Shown one piece after another: positions 53,845-64,000 of a DNA stretch of 64,000 nucleotides. Numbering within the stretch: the stretch's first letter is position 1; every line of letters begins with the position of its first letter. Below the pieces are notes generated by a model that was given only the letters and a program-made list of their open reading frames with translations, had not been told where the DNA came from and searched no databases. The position numbers were made by a program, and so were the translations under genes. The stretch covers positions 248,001 to 312,000 of the forward strand of contig JABACO010000005.1 in assembly GCA_013339895.1 (NCBI GenBank). The letters are read 5' to 3'. Source of the stretch: Ephydatia muelleri (taxonomy: Eukaryota; Porifera; Demospongiae; Spongillida; Spongillidae).

Positions 53845-55430
53845 CAGTGGCGAGGTGGCGTGTCTGTCACTGGGGGGGCAAATACACTGATTGCCGCCTC
53901 CCCCCCTCCCCCCCATGCTGCCCGCCGTTCTACTTCAGCTTGTTGGTTTAACGAATGCTCGATCGTCCTTTGCTGTAAAAATGTGGCTTGTGCAACTATT
54001 GAATTCCTATGTGAGGTACAAGCTTCGTGTTGCAGTACCGAACTATGTTGCTTTTTCCACGAACGAAAACCAACCAGAGTAAAAGCAATTCCTTATTAGG
54101 CCGTAAGTGTTGTACTCTCAAGACAGCTTCGCTGAACACAATTTATACATGGCACACAAAAAAAGGCATCTTTTGATGGTGAATATGATACTCACTGTCT
54201 TTTGGTACCATCAGCATGTAAAACATTTGGGGGGAACGATGTCTATAATGTGGCTGCCTTGTAGTGGAAGTACATGTAAGAACACTTTTATCTGGCTGAT
54301 TCGGTCCATTCTTAATAATGTACTACTTCTCTGGCGTGCTTAATTTTAATTTCACTAATTTAGTTCTGCTGGATCAATGACCCCAGTAATTTTGTCTACA
54401 ATCTCTTGAAGCTCTACCAATTATGATATGTTGTCTTCAGATTGATTGTACATTACTGATGAGTGGTCTTTGGAATTGGAACCACATGCATCGACAGTGG
54501 GAGTTATGGCGGGTTTTTCTATGCAGAAAGTGTCTGGATTGCGGTCAATGCTAAACGGTGTCAAAAATGTAGCTTCTGCAACTTCACTGTCACTGTAGTC
54601 ATGCGATAGGCTTTGCAATAAGGAGTTGCCATCAACAAGAGTAGGAGAAGTGCCCGTAAAAGGAAGAGTAGTCACAGATGTGCATGGTTCCAAACATGAA
54701 ACGGTTGGCAAGGAATTGTCAGAAGTAAGGTTAAAGGCCACTGCTGGGGGATTGATACAAATGTCACGAGTTAGGTCAAGGACTGCAGGCGTGTCAGTTT
54801 CAGTGGTTTGCAAAAAGTTCAGCATAAAAGAGCCTAGCTTTTGTTCCTCATAAATTTTTGCCTTCTCTTTACGATAAGCAGCTCCTGATTTGCGCTTACT
54901 TGATTTGCCTTCCAATGACATATCGAAGTCAGTTGAACGCAAGTTCTTTCAAATTTAGCCACTAAATGCCAATCTAACTAGATCGAACAAATGGTGTGTG
55001 TAGCTTACCAGGGGAATAGGTCACACAACGTCTCTTAACTATTCAACTAGCCAACTGCAGGAAAAGAATCAACAACCACGGAATCACAAACAGGACACTA
55101 AAGAGCGCACGCCGCACAATAGTGCCCTCTGAGAAGCACGATAACCAGGTTAACGATATCAATGCATGACAAAGGCTGGTAGCAAACTAGCAATTAACAT
55201 GTAGTAGATTCTTGTTAGCCGAAATTTCTATGCATTGTTACTATTTATCCCATGGATCTAGTTAATTACAACTGTATTACTAAATGTACTACATAAATAA
55301 TGAATTAATCATCTTAATTAATCGCTTATTTTGCTTGGCGGCTCGTGCGCCCCTATCGTCATTTTGGCGCCCCCCTTTTTAAGGCCCGCTCCCCCCCCCC
55401 CCCCCCCCCCCCCCGGCCACCTCGCCACTG
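53845..55430. mobile_element. Non-autonomous hAT derivative
   Basis: Terminal inverted repeats CAGTGGCGAGGTGGC (53845) and GCCACCTCGCCACTG (to 55430). The flanking 8-mers CGTGTTGG and CATGTTGG differ by one base, an aged target duplication. A long C run lies just inside the right end. One minus-strand exon survives. Confidence 0.85.
54424..54942 (-). CDS. N-terminal exon of a TTF-type hAT transposase
   Basis: A 173-codon frame starting MRSTDFDMSLEGKSSKRKSG followed by AAYRKEKAKIYEEQK. The short basic KRKSGAAYRKEK motif near the start is usual in hAT transposases of the ZMYM/TTF group. The remainder is Ser/Thr/Asp-rich and unstructured. No zinc finger or catalytic domain follows within the element. 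The start ATG and an uninterrupted frame suggest a first exon or a small stand-alone protein. Confidence 0.5.
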
Positions 55431-56289
55431 CATGTTGGTTGTGGTGGGTTGAGCTTGTGTGGTTTTAGTGTCTGTTACATGTACATGTACATGGTTTGTG
55501 TGTTCCCATTATGGTGTGGATGCTTTGTAATTAGAATATCAAGCTAGCTGTTAGATGGCTGTTATTGCCCATTGGATGAGGTGAAATGTTGGTTATGCTG
55601 CATTGAGTATGTGTGGTTCCATTGTTGCAACTTACATATACATGTATGTGTTTCTCTAACTCATGCGACACTGCAACATCAAAAGTGTGAAGGCCACCTA
55701 TAGTCACCCCGTAGTAAGATTAAAAACGGGTGACACACTAAAATTTATCGTTGGTGTGATATCACACCACCAAGTGAGCACTTGTTATGGAGTGAAGTGT
55801 AAATGTGAATTCACGAGACTGTTGTTTGGTGTGACGAGTTAGTGTTTGATGAGTTACTCAGGGAAATACAATGGTTAATTTACCATGTTTTACCATTTTC
55901 TACAACAAAGAACAACCATGGTTTTTTCGAACACATCGTTGCTGCTATCGAACGGAACGAGTTTTGTGTGGGGAGGTTTTCAAAATCGGTCTCATCAGTG
56001 GACACGCTAATGCAGCCGATCGTTTGTACGATGAACAAAAGGCAACGAACGCTTGGATCAATATGTTCGTTAGAGACACTGTGGTTGACATGGACGCTAT
56101 CTAGCGGGAAGATGGAAACTGTTGTCGTTTTATTATAAAGTAAGTACTTGGAAGTGGGAATTAGTGTCAGACAAACTTGTTGTCCGTGCGGATTGTGCAG
56201 AACAGTGTTTTTTGCAACACTGCCATTGTGGGATTGAAAATTGATCATTCTTATTAGAGCCAGGGAAGAAAGTGGGGAAAATGGGTGTG

Positions 56290-56572
56290 TGTACCTTGTG
56301 CGCACATGATGTGTGTACCGTTCATGTGCATGGTGTGTGTGCGTGCCTTGTGTGTGCATGGTGTGTGTGCCTTGTGTGTGCATGGTGTGTGTGCCTTGTG
56401 TGTGCCTTGTGTGTGCATGGTGTGTGTGTCTTGTGTGTGCATGGTGTGTGTGCTTTGTGTGTGCCTTGGTGTGCATGGTGTGTGTGCCTTGTGTGTGTGC
56501 CTTGTGTGTGCATGGTGTGTGTGCATGGTGTGTGTGTTTTGTGTGTGCCTTGTGTGTGCGGTGTTGCCCTTC
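56290..56572. repeat. TG-rich minisatellite (GTGTGTGCCTTGTGTGTGCA)
   Basis: Tandem units of about 24-26 bp built from GTGTGTGCCTTGTG and TGTGCATGGTG. All frames are artefacts of the repeat. Confidence 0.9.
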
Positions 56573-57410
56573 TGACAGAGCTGTCTCTGTGATGGGCAGG
56601 GAGTGTGATCTTGTTGTCACACTTTGGGTGTCTTTCCTCTTGTGCCTGTGTCGCATTCTGTATGTGCATGTGGTGATTAATTAGAATATCAAGCCAACTG
56701 TATGTCGGCTAGTGTTGCCCTTCTGACAGAGCTGTCTCTGTGATGGGCAGGGAGTGTGATCTTGTTGTGACACTTTGGGTGTCTTTCCTCTTGTGCCTGT
56801 GTCGCATTCTGTATGTGCATGTGGTGATTGATTAGAATATCAAGCCAACCGTATGTCGGCTAGTGTTGCCCTTCTGACAGAGCTGTCTCTGGGATGGGCA
56901 GGGAGTGTGATCTTGTTGTGACACTTTGGGTGTCTTTCCTCTTGTGCCTGTGTCGCATTCTGTATGTGCATGTGGTGATTAATTAGAATATCAAGCCAAC
57001 TGTATGTCGGCTAGTGTTGCCCTTCTGACAGAGCTGTCTCTGTGATGGGCAGGGAGTGTGATCTTGTTGTGACACTTTGGGTGTCTTTCCTCTTGTGCCT
57101 GTGTCGCATTCTGTATGTGCATGTGGTGATTAATTAGAATATCAAGCCAACTGTATGTCGGCTAGTGTTGCCCTTCTGACAGAGCTGTCTCTGGGATGGG
57201 CAGGGAGTGTGATCTTGTTGTGACACTTTGGGTGTCTTTCCTCTTGTGCCTGTGTCGCATTCTGTATGTGCATGTGGTGATTAATTAGAATATCAAGCCA
57301 ACTGTATGTCGGCTTGTGTTGCCCTTCTAACAGAGCTGTCTCTGTGATGGGCAGGGAGTGTTACCTTGTTGTGATGCTTTGGGTAGCATTCTGTTTGTGC
57401 ATGTGGTGAT
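56565..57410. repeat. 151-bp tandem repeat, about six copies
   Basis: GATGGGCAGGGAGTG recurs at 56591, 56742, 56893, 57044, 57195 and 57346, exactly 151 bp apart. Units also contain AATTAGAATATCAAGCCAAC. A diverged single copy of the latter lies near 55532, before this array. Confidence 0.95.
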
Positions 57411-57938
57411 TGTGGTATTGGGGGAAGGGTGTAAGGTGGGAGGAGGTTGAGTCATGGGAGGAGGAAGGATACTTGTCAGCTATTTGGGGCTGTGAGTACA
57501 TGTATGGGAAAGAGTTGAGGAGGAAGGAGGATTTGAAGCTGTGATAGGGTAGGTTAGCCTGGTGTGCACTTCATCAGGAAGCTGAGGTTACTACTAAAGG
57601 TGGAGGGTAGAGACTGGGGACTCCCATGGCACATGGGTGGTCCTATTGCACCCTTCCATGTTTTCTTTCGCCAGGTTATTCCTGAGCATTGCATCTTTGC
57701 TTCAAACACCTTTGTCCTTCCAATCCTCAGTCAGCAATAAATGCTGGCATACCATTTGATGATAGTTTTTTGTGATGTGTTTTAATTAGTGCCCTTTTCC
57801 CTTGCGCCAATCAGTTGATAGGCAGTATCCCTTCGAGAAGATGCCTCTGCTGGAGATCATTACCGCTGCCCAGACCTCAATAGGAAACTGCTGGTGTGTG
57901 TGTGTCTGTGATGTGATTTGTGGCATGTGTGTGCACGT

Positions 57939-57940
<2 letters not shown>
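57411..57940. other. Gap without recognised gene
   Basis: G-rich purine stretches, then unremarkable sequence. No gene recognised. Confidence 0.35.

Positions 57941-57942
<2 letters not shown>

Positions 57943-58001
<59 letters not shown>
57943..58001. repeat. (GT)n microsatellite
   Basis: About 29 uninterrupted GT units. Confidence 0.95.
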
Positions 58002-58005
<4 letters not shown>

Positions 58006-58465
58006 CCCTTTCTTGTTGGACAGTGCCTTTTATTTTAATTTTACCCTATCCATACAGGCATCAACTTCATATATTGTTACAAGTTGCCAACTCCCAACTG
58101 GCATCCTATACGTGATGTTGGTGATTTGCAGCCTCCATGAAGGAACGCTCCCTATTGTGTGTACTTGTTGTACATTTGTGTGTACTTGTTGTACACTTGT
58201 GTGTACTTGTTGTATGCTTGTGTGTACTTGTTATGAAATGACTAGCCGGCTCACTGTAGGAACGAAATCACGCAGCGCGGAATGAAACTACTCACTCCAT
58301 CCGATAGCGTGAAATCGCCGATTTTTAGAGGTGTTTTCACCCTTTTATATATTCTGTGTGAAGGTCATACCTGATTTGGTGTGTCGATCTATTGGCGACT
58401 ACGTATACGGTCAGACCAAAGAATAGGTGGCCATGGCCTTCACACTTTTGATTTTGCAGTACTTG

Positions 58466-59050
58466 TGTCCTAACTAGTGGGACCATAAGAGGATAGGATA
58501 TTGGAATATGCATGTCTTTGACTGGGATATGATTTTAACTAGACACGTCCACTCAGGTATCTTGAGCCTTCTTTGTTAGCGATAAAAGAGCTGTGATAGT
58601 TACGTTTAACATGGTCTAGGCATTAAATATGTATATTACGCTAGCATGGGATGGAATGGGGATGTTACAGACAGCCTAGTATAGCCTGCAGTAGTTGTCA
58701 ATATTTTAATGTATATACTTAGGTACTGCTGTATAATGCCTCCTTGATACCATCACATATCCAGACCTAGCCTTATATTATTGAGCAGTTTGATATCATG
58801 TCCATATCACAAAATATATAATAAAACATGTTCATGTACAATTAATAATACAGAATTGCAGCTGGCCACACATGGTTTGAATGCTTCCGTACCAAGATTT
58901 CTGTTTTTCTGCATGTGGAATATATAAATGTAAATGAAGGTACGTGACACAAGTACATGTACCATGACTATATTGTACACATGTTTAATGCATATAGTCA
59001 GATAATGAACGAAACTTTCATAAAGTCATGAACATTGAAGCTTGGCTGTG
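58466..59050. other. Gap downstream of CACTA transposase
   Basis: AT-rich, with no gene and no clear CACTA left terminus found. The left end of the element at 59-63.8 kb therefore remains undefined. Confidence 0.4.
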
Positions 59051-59059
59051 TTTACACTA

Positions 59060-61993
59060 TTTTATGGACTGGAACTGAAACAATGACTCTTTGCTCCATT
59101 CCAGCAAGTTTGAGAACAGTTTTAACTATGGTTGCTTTGCACTGTATCTGATTTACTGGTATGTAGCAGTGATCGCTTAGTAGAAGAGACCATATATCCA
59201 CTGTTTTGCCTAGGTATTTTTGGTGCTGTTCAGGTAATATATGAAACCACTGAATGTAGGCAGATATATGTTGCGATGGTTTGACAGTAGTGGTGTTTTT
59301 GAACGAAATAGTGTGCTTGAGAAAGTATTCAATAGTACAAAGCTGGTTTCTTGGTGGAGTTGAGTGCATAAACACAATTAGATGTTGTGCTGATGGACAG
59401 TGAAGAACTGTAATGCTCATCAGTGCAGTACAATTCAACATCTGAAGCTCTTAGGAAAAGCAGAGACACATGTGAAATTGAACTATTGACATACAGACTA
59501 GTGTATGATCTAATCATGGTGTTGTGTTGCAAGTCTGATAATGCTCCTTCATAAATACGACCACACAATTTATCTTTGGTATCAGCATTGTAGCACACAT
59601 TTGATGTATTTCCAAACCTTTGAGCTGATAACACCTTATATACATTGTAGTCAAGTTGCTGCAACTTAAGGGATCCAGTAGAGGCATTAGAGAAATGTGA
59701 GCCAAGGTTTGACATAATATTCTCCTTATACTCATCTGATATAAAATCACAGTCCAACACATATTTTTCCAGTGATTGATGTAGAGTAAATTTTCACATA
59801 ACCTGAACATTGATTGAATGATTATTTGTGGAGTAGGATCCTAGTATTCCATTGTATCTCTCATAAGAGAAGCACCAGAATGAATATATAGGCCCGAAAT
59901 TCAGTACTGATTCTGCAAGGTGGCAATGTAGGTGCATGTTAATACTGCAATGCTCAGGCCCAAGAATTTGTTCAAATAAACTGTTAAACTGAAGAAGTAA
60001 GCTATGAACTAGTGTCAGGTTTTCAGCAGTTATAACCCTGGTGCAGAGGATTGAGCATGCTCTTACATAAAGTTCCCACATGGCCATGTGCTGTGGAGGC
60101 AGAATATCATTCAACGAATAAACCGAGTAAATTAAGGTCCAATTGTTCCATTCATCAGCAGTAAAGTCATTAAAGTTTGATGATATTTTTGCTGGAATCC
60201 TTCCAACATCTGATGGTGGAATCATTGAGTTAACTTTGTCTTGTATTACACCTAGATCTTTTGCACTTATAATATTGGCCTTTTGCCATACTCCATCACG
60301 TGTTTACTAGTCCCAAGAAAAAGGTTGTGCATTGGATCAATAGCAGAGGTTGCAATGATATCAAAATAAGGCAAATCCAATAATACAGAAAATCGCAGAC
60401 CATGCTTATTTTCAAATTGTTTTCTTTCAGTCTTTGTTTTACATTGGAGATATTGTGTTGCATTAATTCTGTGGTCAGCACTGGTGCGACAGGGCCATGA
60501 ATCTAAATCAAAACCTGAATAATTAGTCCGATCACCAATTCTTTTGAAGTCCTTTAAACATTTATTGCAGGCTTTTAATGCACTATGTCCCACAAATCCG
60601 CATACCTTTCTAGATGCAGGTATGTCACAACATATTGCAATCAGCCTTCCTTTAATAAATACTCGTTTACCCAATGCATCTGGAGAGGAGAACCAAAAAC
60701 CGTCATCAAGCTTCAAAAGGTCCTGAACAAGTGGTGTTAGGTATGCATTTAGCACAAGTTTTGGTTCTTTTGGACCAGGAATTAAACCTACAAGTATTGT
60801 CTTCTGTTCTTTAAACCGTATTTGTCTGGGTAAATTCAAAATGGATAAGTAGATTGCCCCATTGAATATGTTCCGTGTTTAAAAGGATTGAACCAATCAA
60901 CGTTAAGCATAAATCCAATTGTATTTCCTTCTAAACCACCTGTACTTCCTTGTAATTCTTTCCACAAACGTCCATCATAAATGTCAGCAAGTACGCCATC
61001 CACAGAAATATATTGACGCCAGCTGTTAATTAAAGCCAAAAAAAACCTGGGTTTTTAAATCTCTCTGTCAAATCATTCAAAATGCTCCTATAGCAGTACG
61101 TTTTAATAGGAACAAGTTTCTTTCCACCAGAAGCCAACTTCACTTCTTTCAAAAGTTTTTCATTACAGGGTTGCGAAAACTCCTTTGCCGATGATCAGGA
61201 AATTGAATAAATCTACATTTCGAAGATTCTACACCTGTACCAAAAGCAGAGTTTTTAATGCAGTCATTCATATCATATAAAGAATGACATTATCACAATA
61301 TATTGATAAAAATTGTCATTTATACCGACACTTCTTTTAGCTGATGAAAGAGACATGGGTACTTTTATTCTTGGCATTGAATTGTTTATTTTAAGAAACA
61401 AAATATTGAGAAACTTGAGCAGCACATTAACTGCATTATCTGTCACTTTGTACACACTTTTCCAGATCAATACAAAAAGCAGTAGGTAACGTGATATATG
61501 TATACTGGTCAACGAATCACCTGACAATTTTGAAACATCAGCTTCAAGATCGATATCAACGTGTCCCAAGTGTTCAGATTCCTCCTCAAACGTAGCTCCA
61601 TTGTCATCACCCTGAACAACGACGTCGATGCCATCGTCTTCAATTTCTAGAAGACCCTGTTCATGTGCCATTGAATGTTACGACGGTCAAATAATTATAT
61701 AAATACAATACAAACGTCCTTACTGCTTCTTTGTGTTTTGCTTGGTATTCAGTGTCAGTATCAGAGGCCTCCTTATCAGAATCTTTGCACTCTGCATCTT
61801 CGAGATCGCTGGCACTTATTTCATCTTGATCAGTTCGGTATTCACACTCTACTTCAGGTGGTTTAACTGCCATTACTTTCTGCCAGACTCCAGATGTAGT
61901 TGAATAGTACTTCCTTTTATGCTCATAGTAAGCCGTTCGACCTAAAGGCAATTCACAATGCGGACAAAGCTTTCGTTTTTTAGCTCCTTGCAT
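59060..61993 (-). pseudogene. CACTA/EnSpm (Tnp2-type) transposase
   Basis: Exon 1 (61993 to about 61727) has a Cys2-type start, MQGAKKRKLCPHCELPLGRT with a following Tyr/His/Lys-rich finger-like segment, and ends at a GTAAGG donor. The next exon (about 61671-61275) is acidic. The core follows in several frames: GGKKLVPIKTYCYRSIL (about 61120), ISVDGVLADIYDGRLWKEL, NVDWFNPFKHGTYSMG, NLPRQIRFKEQKTILVGLIP and PGPKEPKLVLNAYLTPLVQD, the cysteine cluster VCGFVGHSALKACNKC, YFDIIATSAIDPMHNLFLGT (typical of Tnp2), and later SFWCFSYERYNGILGSYSTN. The C-terminal part runs to about 59060. At least four frameshifts or unrecognised introns interrupt it. It runs head-to-head with the gene at 62095, about 100 bp away. 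Confidence 0.85.
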
Positions 61994-62094
61994 CTTGCGA
62001 TCTTAAAGTATACGCAAAACTGAGGTGCTACTTTTTTTGAAAGTAATCGCGCATGCTCAGTTTATTTGTGCACGTGTTCGCAATTGAAGTATAG
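61994..62094. promoter_or_regulatory. Likely bidirectional promoter
   Basis: Only about 100 bases separate the start codons of the minus-strand CACTA transposase and the plus-strand C14orf93-like gene. Promoters of both must lie here or overlap the first exons. No TATA box is obvious. Confidence 0.5.
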
Positions 62095-63420
62095 GTGGCA
62101 ATGGCGGGACTATTTTACGGCACTTGTACTCCTCCATCAACCAAAGCAAAGTCCACCCCAGTACGAAAAGGAAGCACAGCAAAGTGTACTGGGACCTCAC
62201 GCTTACTATCTAGACCTTTGCAACCAACAACTCTGATTCAATCGGATTCTCAGTCGACTGCAGCTTGTGATGAAAGTTCTTCACTAGCTGAAGTGATACG
62301 TATCAACCAGGTCCAGGACAAAGAGCTGCGAGCATTGAGGACCATGGTCGAGGATCAGAACACTATAATCGCATCTTTAACAACCACTGTGGAAGATATG
62401 GGGGAAAAAATAGAATCGCACCTCGTACCCAAGAAAATAACCGAAAGGTCTAAGGCAGTTCCTAAGGATTTGCTGGTAAGTTGTTTGAGTTACTACACAA
62501 TGTCACATTACCTTCTCTCTTATCAAATCAGGACAAAGTGAAGATTATATATGGTTCCATGGACGCAGCGGCGTTCGAGTTGTCACAAAAGTCCGCGCGC
62601 TACAGTATAATGTACATTGAATTTATCGTTTGTTTTTTTAACACAGAGCCGACAGTGAGCACAATAGAAGAACATTCAATGCCATGAAGAAGGAACTTGC
62701 CGTACAAGGATACACCTCTTCCATCGCGCATAGTACGTTGTGTTGGTGTAGATGTTCTATAAGTTCACAGTCTCACGTAACGATTAGGAGCTGTACGGAG
62801 ACACTTCGAGACACTGAAGAGAGCATATCGCGACACAAATGCCCAAGGTGAAGAACTAGACAGAGTGAACCAATCCCGCCAAAAAAAGAAAAAAGCCTCA
62901 CGCTCGCACAGGGTAGGTGAATTGGACTCCATGCATGCACACGAATATTCTTTCTGACAGCTCTTTACCCGGCGCCAAGCAGTAGTAAGGCCCGGTGAAA
63001 AGGCGTTGTGGGAGGGACTGTCGGTCTATTACATGACCGACGAAAGTGATAACGGTGATGATGGCACTATTGTGAAGCACAAGCTACCGTGGCGGTCTGT
63101 GAGTAAGTCAAATGTGCATAGATATTAACTGATTGCTTTCGCTCGCCCTGCTCGTGACATTTAATCGTTATTACACTTTGGTATGATATTCTTCTCATGC
63201 AGTGCTTGATGCTTTTATGGAAACTCTTGACAAGCGCCACGAGAGTACTAGAGGTGCATGCTGGGTTGAAGGGAAGAAACGAGTACTCGGCTCGCCATCA
63301 AAGAGGCCTCCACCGGAAGAATGTCCCAGTAACTTCGTCACAAATGTGGTCGAGGATCGTGAAGAAGAGGAAAGATGTATAAGTGAAGAAGACTTTGACC
63401 CAACCAATTGGAGTAGCTGA
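62095..63420 (+). CDS. C14orf93-like (RTFC family) protein, six exons
   Basis: Exons: 62095-62475, 62532-62590, 62647-62732, 62788-62912, 62961-63102 and 63203-63420. All junctions are GT-AG and in phase, giving 336 residues. The first exon is Ser/Thr-rich, then predicted coiled-coil (VQDKELRALRTMVEDQN). Later exons carry VKIIYGSMDAAAFELS, HNRRTFNAMKKELAVQ, RAVRRHFETLKRAYRD, a basic RQKKKKASRSHRLF block, ALWEGLSVYYMTDESD and LPWRS followed by AFMETLDKRH. This order resembles the C-terminal region of vertebrate C14orf93. Biochemical function is unknown. An alternative start is ATG 62101. The reading frame is unbroken, unlike the neighbouring transposase. Its head-to-head position suggests it may be the element's second gene. 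Confidence 0.72.
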
Positions 63421-64000
63421 ACATTTATTATTTTGCTCTTTTTATTCCAGCTGTGTATGCATATAATCTTATTTTAAAGTTTGCCGCTAACTTATTCCTA
63501 TTACTGGCATGCGCAAAACGTAGACGTTACCCAGGTAACCCTAACCAGCTTCAAGTATGCAGAACAGTGATGGATTATATCACGTTTCGTATACATGGCG
63601 TGCACAGAGTCTGCCCACGTTCAGAGGACGTATGCAGAAAGGTGATAACGAATATACTGAATCCAAATGCAGACCGCGATATCATACGTGTAAGTGAAGT
63701 GTTCGTTCTGAGACATAAACAGATCCCGCATTCGAAACGTGCGAAAAACCGCCCATGTGTCAAGTGCAGACGCGTATCGATCAATATAGGTGCAATATAC
63801 AATACTGCATACGATGTACTGTCGCGCCGTGTAGGGTCCTGTTAGTTGGATACAGCACCTTGAATTGCCTTACTGTTTCACTTACAGACCGCCATTTTTA
63901 AGATGCAACTGCACAATTGACACCTGCCCATTCGTAAGCCTTGCTGGACACATTTCAAACTCGCAATTGTGACTTTTTTAGCTTGTCGTTTTATACTTTT
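63421..64000. repeat. CACTA subterminal repeat region / window end
   Basis: ATGCAGA-type motifs (TATGCAGAA at about 63557 and 63633, AATGCAGACC at about 63667, GTGCAGACGC, TGCATACGA) cluster at 63550-63820, as near the CACTA end at 53218-53411. The frame at 63453-63845 overlaps these repeats and is probably not a gene. A definite terminal inverted repeat was not found before the window ends. Confidence 0.5.

Larger units (their letters stand above)
55670..58465. mobile_element. Inverted-repeat-bounded block of unknown type
   Basis: CACTGCAACATC, then AAAAGTGTGAAGGCCACC near 55670, is repeated inverted near 58425-58465 as TACTGCAAAATC, then AAAAGTGTGAAGGCCA. The ends share about 30 bp with a small indel. 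No target duplication was evident. The interior holds a short unassigned frame region (55842-56138) and two minisatellites. Confidence 0.6.

Noticed and set aside
55880..56656. 258-codon minus-strand frame rich in His/Thr (HTMHTQGTHTMH type)
   Set aside because: Entirely explained by the 24-26 bp TG/CA minisatellite plus flanks; all frames there are open through repetition.
63453..63845. 130-codon frame after the C14orf93-like gene
   Set aside because: Overlaps the ATGCAGA subterminal repeats, has no family resemblance, and follows a complete gene with its own stop.

Overview
The window looks like nuclear DNA of an early-branching marine metazoan, most plausibly a sponge, though a cnidarian or other invertebrate cannot be excluded. 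The reasons are short GT-AG introns (about 55-200 bp), an EP300/CBP-type TAZ1 fragment, an 18S rRNA fragment, and a dense mix of metazoan transposon families: Ty3/Gypsy, CACTA/EnSpm, hAT, pogo, Tc1/mariner and foldback MITEs. I see no bacterial operons, CRISPR arrays or tRNA genes. Nearly every long reading frame carries isolated one-base frameshifts or nonsense changes, so either most copies are decaying or the assembly keeps residual indel errors.

Layout: 1-2.4 kb holds MITE ends and a hAT MITE full of poly-G. 2.55-4.13 kb (minus) holds a candidate micro-exon gene for a small secreted protein. 6.0-11.9 kb is a Ty3/Gypsy element with a hAT inserted in gag, followed to 12.6 kb by a second, Gmr1-like Gypsy fragment. 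14.75 kb is an 18S rRNA fragment. 15.1-18.2 kb is a near full-length VioB/RebD/StaD-type (iminophenyl-pyruvate dimer synthase, ferritin-like) gene with three frameshifts. 18.4-19.3 kb holds CBP/p300 TAZ1 exons. 21-22.8 kb holds transposase fragments. 23.6-29.2 kb holds a multicopy repeat-borne gene family split by a 119-bp-arm perfect foldback, then minisatellites to 30.6 kb. 31.3-32.5 kb holds another multicopy family fragment.

32.98-36.35 kb is a CACTA element with 16-bp TIRs and a 3-bp target duplication. It carries a second candidate micro-exon gene and a THAP gene bounded by its own inverted repeats. 38.7-41.8 kb is a 5'-truncated Ty3/Gypsy element with an almost intact pol. 42.6-52.6 kb is a giant TG-rich satellite. 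Inside it sit four tandem copies of a 439-bp unit, each with a hammerhead-ribozyme-like motif on the minus strand. 52.6-53.4 kb holds a truncated Tc1/mariner transposase and a CACTA end. 53.8-55.4 kb is a hAT derivative. 55.7-58.5 kb is an inverted-repeat-bounded block with minisatellites. 59-63.8 kb is a CACTA transposase (minus) head-to-head with a six-exon C14orf93-like gene (plus).

The best candidates for something new are the two micro-exon genes, the tandem hammerhead-bearing repeat, the bacterial-type bisindole-synthase-like gene in animal DNA, and the pairing of a C14orf93-like gene with a CACTA transposase. Family assignments were made by recognising sequence patterns; no database search was run.
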